Below, in pieces: positions 29,948 through 43,739 of a stretch of 64,000 bases of DNA. A program made the translations under genes and the position numbers. The stretch spans positions 4,184,001-4,248,000 of the forward strand of contig NC_132976.1 of assembly GCF_047496725.1 (NCBI RefSeq), written 5' to 3'. The notes below the pieces were generated by a model that did not search any database, was not told the DNA's origin, and was given only the letters and a program-made list of their open reading frames with translations. The DNA is from Anoplolepis gracilipes. Lineage: Eukaryota > Arthropoda > Insecta > Hymenoptera > Formicidae. Position 1 is the stretch's first letter. Each line of letters starts with the position of its first letter.

Positions 29948-31862
29948 CTGGAAAGGAATTTATGCTATATACACTGAACATCAGATTCCAATTTCTCGCT
30001 GTTATTTCTTTCTATATACAATGTTTCGACGTTTGATCGAACGCGAAAAAAACGCTAGTTTATTTCGATTAAGAAAAACATTTGGAACTTCGAGTGCTTT
30101 TAATCATCAACAAATTACAATTATAGTTAAAATTTTGAGTTTGGACTTATCCAAACGTGTAACAAGCTCAATAAATATCAGCATAAATTACATAATTTGA
30201 GATTTCTGACAATGAGTAATAGTAATACATCTATTTAAGAAATTTATGTCATTTTTGTTATTTTTTGTCTCTGTTTTAAATACAGATATCTATTGATAGA
30301 GATGTAATACGAATTCTATAAAATCGCACTCATCGAAAAAATTTAAGATACCTGCGAGCTGAATCCGGCCGATCAGTTCGTTTCGTCCAATGTTATCGAA
30401 ATCCATCACCATCACATCCAAAGAGCATTCTCTAATTTTCTCCCATGGTACATTGAAAGAGAATACCTCGTTGAATACTGGGTTCAAAGTGCATTTGAAG
30501 ATCGGAGTCTTGCGTTTCTCGATTCTCTTGTCACCAAACTGCAGCCACACCTTGACATATGGATCTGGAAATTGCAAATATTAATTAATCGTGTTGAATC
30601 TCTCATTCTTTTCAACACATAATAAAAAATGAAATACAATACGGTTTCGCATAATTTTTTCAGAAAGAATATAATTATATTCAACGTATTCTAATTTTTT
30701 TAAAAAATTTTAAAAAGTGTTTGCTGAGGAAGATACAATTTTTCAAAGAAGAGATTTAGACGTACCAACAACGTAATGTTACCTGATTTTCCATTGATGT
30801 CTTTGGCTTTAAGATTTCTCGCCTTCAAGAGAGTCAACGTCAATATGGAATTACTCGGGTGATAGCACAGCGAGCACAAGAGTTCTCCGCATTTATCCTT
30901 AGCCGGCGGTTTAAGAGCCTTCCAAAACGACGGTTTCTCCGATAAATCGACCTACGACAAATCCGCGAGATATTACCGATAACTGTTGTGTTTTCAGTAT
31001 AATGTTGCTAATCTATCTCGTAAAATTTTCAATCTGATTACAGAAAATCAAAGTCTGAACTTTCCAAAAGAGAAAAAAAATAATTTCTATATCTATAAAA
31101 TCACTAATTATTTTCCACAGATTATTAATTCAAAGATTAGAAAAAAAATATTATTTTTGTTAATATTTAAATTTATTAATTTTAATATTATTATTTTCCA
31201 TATAGATATTTTATTTTATTTTTTTATAATAATTATTATTTTCTATAGATTATTAATTTAATGATTTAAAAAAAATGCATGTTTTTTTTTTCATGATCGC
31301 AATGGAGAAATAATCAAGATAGAAACAAAAGCCACGTGCGTGCGTGTTTACATATCCTTATAAAAAATTATACAATCTTTTGTAGGAGAAGGCAACGTTC
31401 ACCACGTTATCATTATTACCTTCGTCACGTTTGCCCCTTATTAGAGCATACGGTGAACGTGTACTAATTACGTGTTCTATTCCAAGCGGTCACATACGGA
31501 CGTAATAATTAATTGCTATCGTATGCTGCGAATTAGAAATGTAGAGTTTTTATGGGATAAAAACACTTTTAAAATTCGCGCGAATATGTCAAATTTATGC
31601 AATTCAATTCATTGTTAAAGCACTTGTTTTTGAATAAAGAAAAATAAAAAATTCCTTATATGATTATTACATATTTAATTATATAGTTATTGTTATTGTT
31701 ATTAGGATACATCATATTATTAATGTCTCATCTTTCTGTAATAATAATATTGATACAAGACCGGGAGTTACGTTACTAAGTGTTCTCTCATATTAGCGAA
31801 TTAAATTTTATTCCCATAAATAATATCATTAATGTATCTAGCATTTTCATTATATTTTTAAT

Positions 31863-31893
<31 letters not shown>

Positions 31894-33372
31894 TATATAT
31901 ATTTAAAATTTAATTTATATTTTTACATAATACTATTAATGCATTTTATGATAGTATTAATATCAATAACATTTTTTTAATTAATTTTTCTATATATATG
32001 CGACACGAAGATGCACGAGAGATATATAAAACGACTGATCCGTGATGCCGGCGAATGTAGATATCGCTCTTGGGAAATGAATATGTGCACAGCGCGTAGA
32101 ATTATCATGCGTCGTGCGTGTCTCCCACTTGTTATTGCGCGTGCAGATTATAACTTGTCTCTCTCTCTCTCTCTCTCTCTCTCTTGGTAATATTGATACC
32201 GCAGATTGAAGTTATACTGCTAAGTGGTCCATCGATACCGCTGGATTAGTGAATTAAAACTCATTCATTCATAGTCTCTTTTAAATAAAAAATAACTAAC
32301 AGAAACTCAATTGGTCTTACTTTCTGAATTTTTGATCAAACTATTCTATTTAATAAGCTTACGCACATTCAAAAATGTGTAAGTTTATAAAAAGATTTTT
32401 CTCTTATATAATTTATATACATCTATTTAATATATATTTAAATTTAAATAATTATCTCACCTTCAAACAATAAGCTTTATAACAAGCACAGTTACTTGAC
32501 ATAAAAAATATTGAAATGAAAAAAGTATTATTATATTGATAAAATATTTCCTGTTTAATAACAGAGTTTTCTACGATGTAATAAAAAAAAGCCAAAATTG
32601 TAGAATAAATTTTTTTATAGGCTTTATTTTAGAATTATATTACTTTTCCTATATCATCAGTACAGAATATTCGTATATAATATTACGAATACAATTTATA
32701 ATTCAATGTTATATTTTATTTTCAAACAGAATAATTGTCGATAAATTCCAGAAGCGATACGTTGAATCTCTCTCTCTCTCTCTCTCTTTTTCTCGACGTG
32801 ATTTCTCCAAAGCAAGCAATCAATCGATTCGCGTATTCATCCGTTAGACGGTAATTCCATCCGCGACGGCGGATGATAATTACGAGATAAGAGTCTGCGG
32901 ATCCGATTCCGGGACAGATATAAGGCGACAGAGACACGCGACGCGAAACACGTCAGATTCCTCGTATCCTGTCGCGCGAATCCCTTAAGTCGCGTGTAAT
33001 AATTGAACCAATGCAAATTGCTAGAGCGGTAACGAGAAGGAAGGGGATGCTTCTCGCCAAATTACCTGGCAAAGCGGCAGAAACATTTCCCCTATGGAAT
33101 CGTCCCTCGAGAATCGATCGTAGTCGAAGACATGCAGATGTAGTACCCTGCTTTGCAGCTTCTGTATGGGGAAACCTGTCGAGACAGAAATGCGTATGTT
33201 TTATTAAATTATCGTAATTTCATTTACCAAATTTAATTTCACGCAAGTACTTACAATTTTAGCAATTTGTATCAGTATAATAATGGAGATTTAATTGATA
33301 ATTAATCATTTTATTTTTTTATATTTAAAATGTATTAACTCTATACATAAAGAAAATGAAACATACGAAATT

Positions 33373-33425
<53 letters not shown>

Positions 33426-36400
33426 GTTTCTATTTTATCATTAGATATGTTTTTAAATTGAATTTTCTCCGACTTGCAATTCTCTCAATCGATATCGTTT
33501 TAGCTACGTTTGATAAAAATCACTTTTGAAGAAAAGTGAATAAATACGAGAAGCATTGTTGAACACATGTACGCTTACCTTCGAAATAAAAGGTCTCGTT
33601 CCATCTCGGGTTCAATGTACGTCTTTTGATTTTTGTCTCGAGTCGGTGTTTCTTGTCCGGAAGCAACGTCACGCGGACGTACGGATCGGAAGTGCCTGAC
33701 AAGTCCTTCGCCGGCAGATCTTTACCCTGAAGCACACAATCGAATACATAGAGATAAATCGTAGAAAAGTTTTTAAAGAAAAGTTTCACGAGATCGAGCT
33801 TTCAACACTTTCGCTAAACACGCAGATTTCATGTACCTTAATATTCAAGTTCTCTTTACACAAACAGAATGAGGTTCAATGTAAGTCTCTGCATAATCTG
33901 TTGCATAATGCTCTTGCATAAACTTACAAACAAGACCGGATTTCTCATTAGTATAATGCTAAGCGCCTGCGAAAATTTCAGAATGAGAAAGGAAAATAGA
34001 AACTTTATCTTCTTTAAGAAAAGAAAGGAATATAATGGCATTCGCGTATCACTGTAAATGACATGATTCGTAATCGCAGAATTTTGAAATAGATAAAACA
34101 ATATTTTATTTCAATATATATATGTATATATACAGTGTAGCAAAAATAACGGTGAAAAACTTCACAGTACACGTGCACCGTGTAAACGGTGCTTATATTA
34201 AAATAAATAAAAAATATTTAATCAACATAAGTATGCAACTCAACTGTTTTCGAGATAATTTATATACCCTGCGTAGAAATAAAAAATCCAACATCATAAT
34301 TCAGTCTCATAATATCTACATATATAAATAGTCGTTGTATATATTTCATTTAAAATACTATGTAAAAATGTTTAAAACCACCGGATGTTTATTTTATAGC
34401 AGTGTCTCTGGTCAATTTAAAGACAATTTTTCCGAAAATGTTAAGGTATCAATATGTCATTTAAAAGAAAAAATCTTTTCGACTTCAAAACTTTATTAAG
34501 AGTCAAAAAATTGACAAAATTACATTCTTCAATTAATTTCTCTCTCTCTCTCTCTCTCTCTCTCAGAGAATTTGAGGTTTATTTTAAATTAATTAAATAA
34601 ATAAACTAAATAAATTAAATAAATTTGTTATTTTGATTTATACTAGATATATGAAGGAAGATTGGAAACTTACATAATCAAAAAAATATTAAAATATTAA
34701 ATAATTTCAACAATATAAGTAGCAATTGATGCATCAAAGTTCTACCGATTGCCTTTGTCTTCATCAAGCGGTCCTCCAAGTCTTAGGTAAGAGAATTCAG
34801 TAAATGTGTGACGCGCGCAACAGCCTTTGCGGTGTATATGTTTGCGATATAACTAGCGTCATCCTCAACAGATTGTTGCGGTTCTCTTGTGTGCGCAACA
34901 TAATCGATGCTGTTAATGGGAGGTACATGGACGTGGAGCAATCAATAAGAACGGCTTGTAACGTAACGGCCTCGATAGCCAGGCGTGTGTTTTTTCGCCA
35001 AACTATAAAAGAATTTCGCCCCAAAGGTGCCGCTTTTTCCAACTTTCCGTAAAAGTCAAGACTCGTCTGCTCGTTCTAAAGCCGCTCGATCATGACCTTG
35101 GGGGCGTCTTCCTTCGCGCCACGAGATGAAGGATCATTTTTCATTCGCCTGTCAGAGGCCGTCTGCTCGAACTTCGTAATGTCATTATGACGAGTCAAAC
35201 TCGGCGAGATGAACGACGCTACGCATTTAAAATACAAAGATTGTGCGGAGATTTAAAAAAATTTTGAATTTTAATATAATATATTCTTTTTTTCTCCTTT
35301 TTTTTATATTCGAAGCTTTGAAAATAAATCGTCTCTTGCGAATTAATTCTTATAAACATTTTAATAAAAATTACTTAAGAATTTTAATATGATATAAAAT
35401 ATTTAATGTTAAAATATTTGTTAATTGTCAAACTATTTAATATTAAAAATTAAGAAGGCAGTCATAGAAATTGAAAAAAAAGTTTGTGAATGAAACTTAT
35501 TTATATTGTTAGCTGTAAACGTGGCTGTAATTTTACAGTTATAATTCTGTTACATTCTGCATATGTATATGTATATTTTTATTTAAAAAAGCCTCTATTT
35601 TTCAAGCTCGTACAAAGATATATGGAATATGAATTAAATAAATGCGACATCTTTGATGAATGCACGGTTAAACTTTTCGTGATGCCAACAAATTTTTACA
35701 CGAGGAGAAACGCAGGAAATGGCGAAAATGGAAATTTTTCGGGATGAAAGCATGAAGGGGAGTTCCATTTTCATCGAGGTATATTCCGAGCCATCTATAA
35801 TTCACTCCTGTTGCGAAGAAAATACAACGAAATATGAAGTTAATTGAGCAGAAAGAGAGGTCCTTGTTGGAAAATCGCGTTACAAACGTATTATCAATAT
35901 TCGCGAGAATCGACGAGGAGGAAACAATCGCATTTCTTTTCATCGTTTTTGATGCAATATCAGAAATATAAAACACAAGTCACAGCACACATCATTCTCG
36001 CCAAAGTTCTCTATTAAATAATTCAACGACGGAGCGATTAAATTCGCCAAGAAAAAGAGGTCGGATGCAAATTGAGCGAAAAATAATGCTTTTTCTCACT
36101 AGCATGTACTTTTTTAATAAACTACGCGATAATACCAAGGGATTTCATTATAATTTTTCGCTAAAAAAAGAAAGTAGCACACACTGCATATACTTATAAA
36201 TGGTCTCTTATAGCATCAAGAAATTAATATATATAATACTTTTATATAAAAATAATAATAATAATAATAATAATACAATTCTTCTATATCTCTGCTGGTT
36301 CAAGAAGTTAAATTAATGTTAAAATTTGACCGAAAGACTATTGTCAAAATGCAAAATATAAAATTTTGCTCGCAGTACAATGTAAAGTATAATCGCGTAA

Positions 36401-37084
36401 ATATGGTAGACGATTTTATGCCCCTGATGGTTGAGATCTCTTGGCACGATAATCCATGCCGTGCAAAGAGAACGGTAGACCGGTGGCCGAGTGTGTTTCA
36501 CTTAACGTCGGATTAAATCGTGCGGGACGAAAAATCCAGCGTTCGGTAATTTATGCGTCTGTTTACAACGAAAAGTCTCCGTCGTGTTAAACGTGCTATT
36601 TTTCCTGAGAAAACTGTAGCGCATTTCAGTTTCAAAAGTCCTTGCTCTATGCAACAGAAAAGTAATGTACGGCGTCCCAGTTTTGCAGGATATTTCGCGC
36701 ACACATCCACAATGTCTCTCGTCGGCGATTTATGGATGGCCTTCATCGTCCAAAAATCGACCATAATGCGTTCACACATATTCACCAAGATAATAATTAT
36801 TCTACATCAAAAAATAAGTTGAAAATATATGTATATATATATATATATATAAAGAATAAAATTGATTCATATGTTTTTATTATATTTCCGAAAGAAAAAA
36901 AATTGACATTAAAATTTGAAAAACTAATAACATATCTTTTAGTTTTGAATGCTCTCTAATGCTCTTGTGTCATATCTTTACTGACAATAGCTATTGATAT
37001 ATAAATGTAAAGCAATAACAATCTTCATTCGTTAAAAAACCATTTAAAATAATTGAAATTACACTGAAAAACTTCTATATAAAG

Positions 37085-37123
<39 letters not shown>

Positions 37124-39017
37124 ATGTGGGTGTGTGACTTTATTTTTTTTTTCAAACAGAAAATGTATTGTGTGTATCCTTTTATACATACATTTTAATA
37201 ACCACTGTTGAAATAAATTCAATAATTGTAATAGATCGTTAATGAAATCATTCAACTGGAAAAAATCGTAATATGTTATCCATTTTCCAGCTTTTAAAGT
37301 TATTATTTTGTCGAAAATAAAGCTTTGTAGGCACAAAAAATTTCTTTTTACATTTTCGATTTATTTCTTCATATATAGAATCATTAGTTTCCCGATTGTA
37401 TCATCAATTACAGAACATCTTGATGACTTCAGTTTACATCTTTAAATCTTATCGCAAATACAAGCTGACACTAACAATAAGAAATAGGCATATCGATCAC
37501 TTCGTTTAATACAAACATACTCTATATAGATATAATTTAAATAATAATTTTCAACAAAATCGTCTCTTATCATTATTAATATAATTTTATCAATCACAAC
37601 GTCATTGTTGTTAATGTGATAAACGTTTTCAATTTTGATTTAATGTATCATTTATGCATCTTTATATTTTATACATCAATAATATACAATCGATATCTCC
37701 CGCATGATATTCTCTTTCCCTTCTCTCTCTGCTCTAATATTATTATTATTATTATTATTATAATTATTATTATTATTATCATCATCATCATCTCTACACT
37801 TCGTAATATCCCTATCGTGTGTAACCGACGCGTGCAAACACGACCAATAGCAAAATAAACGACTGGCAAGTAAGTTTCAGAGAGCTAAGTTCTGGAGCAC
37901 CGAGTTGTCTATAATGCAAACTTGGATGTACCAACCTGTATGATGCGCAGAATAAGCGTGCTGTTCTGGAAGTCATACTCGAGACTGAAGTGGATCTGGC
38001 CGACGTTCTCGCTCGGCTCCGAATTATCAATATACATGTCGACCAGGGAAATAGACCTGCTTTGTAGAAACGCTTTCTGCAACACACGCATGCAGCGCGA
38101 TCGTTACAATCGTGTCTTCCGTTCCCAAGAAAACGATTCCCGCGTCTCGGGATCTCTCCCTTCTCTCCCCTTTTTCGCTTCCGCAAATAATACTGGATTA
38201 AAGTTTGCGACACTAAAATGCGATCTACTCTTAAAATCGACTTACATTGCAAAAGAACGAAAGATCTCTAAAAGAATTAAATATTTTAAGTGTCTCTACT
38301 TGAGATACGAGAATCTATTGGATCCATGTAAATATAATGATTTTACAATTATTGTCACTTTTTTAACTTTTTTAGGCATATTACATCTTGATCCCTTGAA
38401 TTAGTGATTAAGGAAAAGAGGATAAGATGACCTTTTAACGGTCAATTTTTCCGGATTCTGTAATGTAAGAGATTGCTTAAAAATTCAGATACACTTTTAA
38501 CTGAATTTTCAGCTCTGGATGTCTAAAGATAATTTCAGATAATCTATCTTATAATCGTCAGAATCATTTTTCTGAAAATTCAGACAGTGTGTCTGTAAGA
38601 AAACTTACGACACTTTGAAATGATGTTTTACAGTATGTAATGAGGCAAAAGTGATGGTTCATTTTTTTTCTTTATTAAATAATATCTTTACTATCATCTG
38701 CAAAAATATAGATTGATAAATAAATTGGCTTTTTAAAAATTGCAATTTTTTTCTGAGCACGCGGGTCAATTTCGTCATCTTATCCCCCTTTTCTCTCCGA
38801 TCGACGGCGAAAAGTCTCAAAGTTTACCGAGGGGTGCTCTCCCTTGACATTCTGCAGCTGCTTGTTTTGCGGGCCGGTAGTCGGTGTACGGGGTTCCGCG
38901 CTTCCGGCATTGCTGGCGCCGCTACCTGGCGCCGCCGTCCCCCCCGCGGCTCCGCCGCCGCCGCCCGCGGGTCCGCTACCTCCTGCCGGAGATTTACTAG
39001 CCGGGCTACCGGTCGTC
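29847..39017 (-). CDS. Syt7: Synaptotagmin-7, C-terminal eight exons (linker, C2A, C2B)
   Basis: A Ca2+-sensing membrane-trafficking protein of vesicles and plasma membrane, acting with SNAREs in exocytosis. Exons on the - strand: 39017-38828, 38076-37936, 33726-33579, 33175-33066, 30951-30783, 30564-30352 and 29947-29847 encode the linker, C2A and C2B, with all phases agreeing and about 355 residues before TAA. C2A reads FSLEYDFQNSTL, PAKDLSGTSDPYV, RTLNPRWNETF and VFDYDRFSRDDSIGE, so all five Ca-binding acidic positions are present. C2B reads KAKDINGKSDPYVKV, the basic KRIEKRKT strand and VMDFDNIGRNELIG, where the last acidic ligand position is E rather than D. The C terminus has KHWQDM and the WHxL motif WHRLKPE. 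The transmembrane N-terminus was not found. I can list seven exons; the linker enters with its first codon split, so at least one more lies upstream. Confidence 0.95.
30352..30564 (-). CDS. Syt7: Synaptotagmin-7 C2B core exon
   Basis: A 213 bp exon from acceptor TTTCCAG to donor GTATCTT. It encodes PYVKVWLQFGDKR, the basic segment EKRKT, TLNPVFNEVFSF and MDFDNIGRNELIG. The first two bases complete the Asp codon begun in exon 30951-30783. Confidence 0.95.
30783..30951 (-). CDS. Syt7: Synaptotagmin-7 C2A end / C2B start exon
   Basis: A 169 bp exon between TCGTAG and GTAACA. It encodes VDLSEKPSFWKALKP (last strand of C2A), a short interdomain link with KDKCGELL, and the start of C2B (LLKARNLKAKDINGKS). 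Confidence 0.94.
30965..33065 (-). other. Synaptotagmin-7 intron between C2A exons
   Basis: A 2.1 kb intron (30952-33065). Besides AT-rich sequence it has a TATA microsatellite at 31877-31904, a CT tract at 32157-32184 and another at 32768-32790. No further exon was recognised. Confidence 0.7.
33066..33175 (-). CDS. Syt7: Synaptotagmin-7 C2A exon with Ca-binding loop 3
   Basis: A 110 bp exon between GACAG and GTAATT. It encodes FPIQKLQSRVLHLHV, then FDYDRFSRDDSIGE (three acidic Ca ligands of loop 3), ending LPLCQ in phase 0. Confidence 0.94.
33377..33422. repeat. (AT)n microsatellite in synaptotagmin-7 intron
   Basis: About 22 AT units between the two C2A exons. Confidence 0.95.
33579..33726 (-). 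CDS. Syt7: Synaptotagmin-7 C2A exon with Ca-binding loop 1
   Basis: A 148 bp exon after acceptor CTTCAG. It encodes GKDLPAKDLSGTSDPYVRV, then LLPDKKHRLETK and LNPRWNETFYFE, with donor GTAAGC in phase 1. It carries the first two Asp ligands of C2A. Confidence 0.95.
33727..37935 (-). other. Synaptotagmin-7 intron, 4.2 kb
   Basis: Contains a CT tract (34542-34563), (AAT)n at 36246-36274, (GT)n at 37096-37130 and (ATT)n at 37738-37790. GC-richer patches at 34800-35060 and 36480-36790 have open frames on both strands but no recognised domain. No additional exon is needed between the flanking exons, which join in phase 0 within one C2A domain. Confidence 0.7.
37738..37790. repeat. (TTA)n / (ATC)n trinucleotide microsatellite
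   Basis: TTA units followed by ATC units inside a synaptotagmin-7 intron. Confidence 0.93.
37936..38076 (-). CDS. Syt7: Synaptotagmin-7 exon at the start of C2A
   Basis: A 141 bp, 47-codon exon in phase 0 at both ends (acceptor GTTGCAG, donor GTTGGT). It encodes KAFLQSRSISLVDMYIDN, then ENVGQIHFSLEYDFQNSTL, ending RIIQ. The second half is the first strands of C2A. Confidence 0.93.
38828..39017 (-). CDS. Syt7: Synaptotagmin-7 Gly/Ala/Pro-rich linker exon
   Basis: A 190 bp exon from TTTTTCAG to GTAAACT. The frame is fixed by the phase-0 donor joining the next exon and gives 63 residues. They start TTGSPASKSPAGG, pass through a run of five Gly and GGAAGGTAAPGSG, and end QNKQLQNVKGEHPS. It is strikingly GC-rich for this window. 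The linker between membrane anchor and C2A is the variable, alternatively spliced part of Syt7 in other animals, so this exon could be optional. Confidence 0.82.
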
Positions 39018-42000
39018 CTGAAAAATACACGTGAAATTTGTCGCCGTTATTCGCACTTTCACGACGTATGTATTTCCTCGACGAGAATTACAGTCATCTC
39101 TAGCTGCTTGATTATTCTATTCATCCTTTGACAGGAGCGCAGGAATCGTCGCTAAAACAAACTCGATATTTTATTTCGTTACCTCAGTCATCTCAGAAAT
39201 CTCCCCTGAAATAAACACCAGAATCTAAAAATAGAAATAATCTATGCAATTTTTTTCGGCCTCCAAAAATACTCCATTGCAATTTTTGAAGAAAATCAAA
39301 GTTAAATTGTAAAAAAATTATATAAACATCTTATTAATACTCATAAAATTTATGATTATAAAATTTGATGACCGAAATTATATTCGGCATCAAAAAAGAT
39401 ATGGAAAACGATTACTCTCTTTTTAAAAGAAACTTATTTTTCTTAAACTATATTCTTAGTTTTTTATATAAAAATATTTAATTTTGAGATTTTTAATTTT
39501 TAATTTTTATATCGTGAGACATATATGTATTCGTCTTTATTATACATATATCATTTTTATAATTACTAGAAAAAGCAAGTCTCATGAGAATCTTTTATTA
39601 TATGTATATTACGTAAAATTCTTTTCACACAGGAACGAGTTTTACATTTTTCTGTAGTTAATTTAAAATTCTCAATAAATAAATATTATTGTTAAATCTC
39701 AAAATTTTTACTACACTAATTTTATTATAATCCTCAAGAATACTATAAATACTTCAATCGATATATCTAGAAGTGTGAAATGCAACAAGCGATTTTCAAA
39801 GTCCAATATCCAATTTCATTCCATACATTTCTAACGACATTTATAATCTGCTTATCCCCGACAATCTCTCGCTGCATTTCAATTTTCGAAATGCTAAATC
39901 AGCACGAAAGCGTTCTGCCTAACGAGACAAACATTAACATCGTTGTTGACAACACTATAACGGAGATACTTGATTGACGTGAAATTTGCCGTTGTGTATC
40001 TCTCGTTCGTCCCCTGCCCCCCATTCATGCACAAGCTTATCAACAACCGAGCGTATATCATATCCTAGCGATACGATGTTTCGATGACGTTACGTTGTAG
40101 ACGATAACTCTAACAATAAGATCTAGATAAGTCTTATCGGTCAATCTACTCTTTGTCGTATCTATTGCGAACTATACGTACATTGCTAATCAGCGGGTCG
40201 TTCTCTCAGGCACGCAAGCCGATAGACGTCATGTCGGCTCGTATTAATAGTTGCTGTTTACTACTCAGTCGCGGAGCGTTCATAATAATACAGAAGCCGC
40301 AGCAAAAAAAAAGGAAAAATAAATGCACGGCACGTAGGTGAAAAAAAATCGATACGTATGCAAGCTGAGATTGTTTGATACGGAAACGCTAAAATGCTCT
40401 CGTCTCTCGTTCTTGCTGAATGGAAAAAAATTTCAAGTTTTATGGAAAAAAATGTCACGTTCTCGTCATTTCCCTACAGTTGTCAATGTTTTAAATGGAC
40501 TTTTTAATGGATCGTACACACAGGATATTCTAAAATCATTTTATTGGCTTCAATTTCTTGGATCATTTGGAGGAGATTTTTTTCTTAGCAAAAATCGAGA
40601 TATCAATAACTTGTGAGTTAGAAACGATTGAAAAATAAGGGTTCTTCACAAATTAAATTTTATAGAGTCAAAAAGTTAATAAAATTATTTTTTCCGTTAA
40701 TTTCAAATAATTAAAAATTTATTAATAAAATTTTAATTGGAGACAACTTAATTAACAAAGATATTTAATGGAAAAAATTGAAAACTTGCAACAAATAATC
40801 ATCTTCCTCGACATTATCGCTAAGAAAAAATCAAATCCAAAAAAGTCAGAGAATTTGCTATTAAAAAAAGATAGATTTTGAGATATTTTATATCATTCTA
40901 TAAATGTATAATATATCAAAAAACGAATCTATATATTAGCACATTCTTATGCAAATTAATGTACATTATTGATCGAATTCTGATGAAATAATTAAATTTT
41001 TTTTTCTTGGAGACATAATGAATAAATAATATCTTCGCTAATATACTTACGAATTAATATAGCACCAATTAAATCTTTCTACATCCGTTACATTTGCTTG
41101 ACTACTATTTCATATTTCAAATTTCTATCTATATCTAAATAATCCGCAAATTTATTGCATTATTCGATGTTTAAATGTGTTCGACATCGGTATTATTTAT
41201 AAGATATCGTAAAAAGTACGATCACGCGCATTCTCATGATATCACGGTGTCGCTAAAAGCACGAAACGTTATATTTCGCACGTAAGCGCAATATACACAT
41301 AAAGGAAAAAAGGTATGCGTCCGCATAAATTTCTTTTTATTTTTTTATCCGATTAAAGGGCGTCTCACAGCGAGTATTTTACCGGATTCACGGCGAGTGT
41401 TTCCTTATTTACTGCGAATTTCTATTCATAACTCATAAATAAGAATGAGAAAGAAATCCGCGCGGAGTGCTCCGGCTATCGATGTATAGAAAGATGCATC
41501 GCGAGACCTGCGACAACGGTCTGCATTTATGACCGTCGCCAATTTTTACGGTCAAAATGACATCAAGTACAACGTTATGTAATTTTCAGTTAGATACACA
41601 ATACAGTAGATGATTTTTTGTAATCTAACTAAAAATTATCGGTTATATAATAATATTGTGTTTAATATCATTCGTTTTAAGCGCTGAAAAGTCTCATTAA
41701 TTTATATCAGTTAAATTTTTGACAGAGATAAATATAAAAATAGATAATAGACCTCAAGATGCTTTTATGATGCTTGCTCAAGAGATAGAAGAATCATACG
41801 GGGACATTTTTGTCATAAAGATGAATAGCTTTTGTCATATATAAGCGATATTTATTGTAGTGACAGAAGAGTTTGCTAGCATGTGTATATTTATCGCTGC
41901 GCGATGAACAGGTTGTGATACGCGAATCTGCATTCAAGCGTAATAAACGAAAACACGAACGTAAGATCATCTGAGAAAAATCGCGTTCCCAGCTGAAATA

Positions 42001-42549
42001 GAATTTCACGCATCCCTTACGATCATAATTAATTTCACAAGATTATACTCGAGGCGCGTCCTCTTTTTTTTTTTTTTTTTTAAGAAGGGTTTAAAAAATA
42101 ATTATTCTCCCTTTTTGAATATTCGTTGTCCCTCTGTCCCGGTTATGTTTCTGCGCATATATTGTAATACATGTATACAAAATTACATTTTCCAAACAAG
42201 ATATTTTATATTTGATTAAATTATTAATTTTATTCATACGATTCGACGTTCCTTCCAGATCGTACGATTCCTATACGAGTACAGGATTTCAAACTAAAAA
42301 AAATACTTGAAAAATAACAGAAAATTTCATATCTACGTCGAACATTGATTTTATAGAAAGCTATTGGTTCAAAGAGCTGCTGGCCGTATAAACAAAATCT
42401 ATCGTATCTATTTGACTGCAGGCAATGTGTTTATGTATGTATATAACGTGTATTTATGTAAGCGAAGAAAAACAGAACGATATCCTAGGATGAGGATAAA
42501 TCCAACAACTGATTAATCGAATTAGATTTGAACAGAGAAAGCAATAATA

Positions 42550-42590
<41 letters not shown>

Positions 42591-43690
42591 TCTCGCTTTA
42601 TCGTAGATTAAGAAACAATACGAAATAGCAGACTGATAAATAGATGACAGATCGAGATAAAGAAGTAGAGTTGTAAAGATAAAGAAGTAGAGTACAAACA
42701 TGTTGGGACTACAGGAAATAACAGTACGTAAACGACGTAACATAATCATCGATATTCATGTCATCATCGGATAAAACGAACCGTGAGAACCGTGATAGAA
42801 GTAGTGTGAACAAAGTGCAACTACTGACACAATCAAAGTAGCAACGACCGATATACACAGTATGTATGCCATTAAGAAGAGAAATCGGAAGATAAGACAG
42901 AAGGAAAAGTTATAAACAGAGTTATGAAGCAGAGCTGAGTATAAAAGAACAATGGATCCTTCCTTGTTTAAGTGTGTTGTACACTTTTTAACTCGCACAC
43001 ACGCTCGTTCAAATACTTACTCTAATTGCGCTCTGCGAGGTTCCGATCGAAACGAGGGGCATGAAACAGAAAAAGAGATCAGTGATTAATTAATTAACTG
43101 GACGTGCACACACGTACACAGATACACTTTAGACGAACGATAGTGTTTCGAGAAACAAAGGTCGGACAGAGAAAACATTGCGTCACAATATTTCGAAGAC
43201 AACACACATATATAACATTAACATCGTAAAACATCGCTTATCAATCCTAAAATTAATAATAGAGAGAGAGAAAATATATCCATATACAAAGAAGGAAAAA
43301 AGAAATGCGTGCATTGTAACACGATTAAGAACAATTTCCAAAGTGAAATTAATTTCAGTTGTAATTTCACGACTTATAACCGAAATAATGCGATACACGC
43401 GTCAAATATTGTCGAGAAACGACGCAACAGCCGTAAATTATACGTAGTTAGAAGTGATAATATACTGCACACACAATGTCTAGCTAAACCGAGCACGAAG
43501 AAATTTAAATACTTGGAGCGTTCAGAGTTAATTGCCATCTCTTTCGTTCATTAAAGCGGAAGGTTTCATTAAAAATAGAAGATATCCATATACATATAAA
43601 AAGAGAAACAGCTAATAATTTTATCAACCTCGATATGATTGTCGGCCCATCCGTTCTCATAATTACATATTCTTTTATTCTATGTAATAA

Positions 43691-43692
<2 letters not shown>

Positions 43693-43737
<45 letters not shown>
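43693..43737. repeat. (TA)n microsatellite
   Basis: About 22 TA units. ORFs here read Ile-Tyr repeats on both strands. Confidence 0.95.

Positions 43738-43739
<2 letters not shown>

Noticed and set aside
34120..34200. TATACAGTGTAGCAAAAATA motif as the end of a Tc1/mariner-type element
   Set aside because: No matching inverted end could be found within a plausible distance.
38824..39131. Alternative ORFs over the GC-rich linker exon on both strands
   Set aside because: Only one frame on the - strand has borders and phase that join the next synaptotagmin-7 exon; the others are shadows of GC-rich sequence.
42522..42998. - strand hydrophobic ORFs as a candidate synaptotagmin-7 membrane exon
   Set aside because: The hydrophobic stretch is followed by CSHYFYHGSHGSF rather than a basic stop-transfer segment, and no donor in the required phase was seen.
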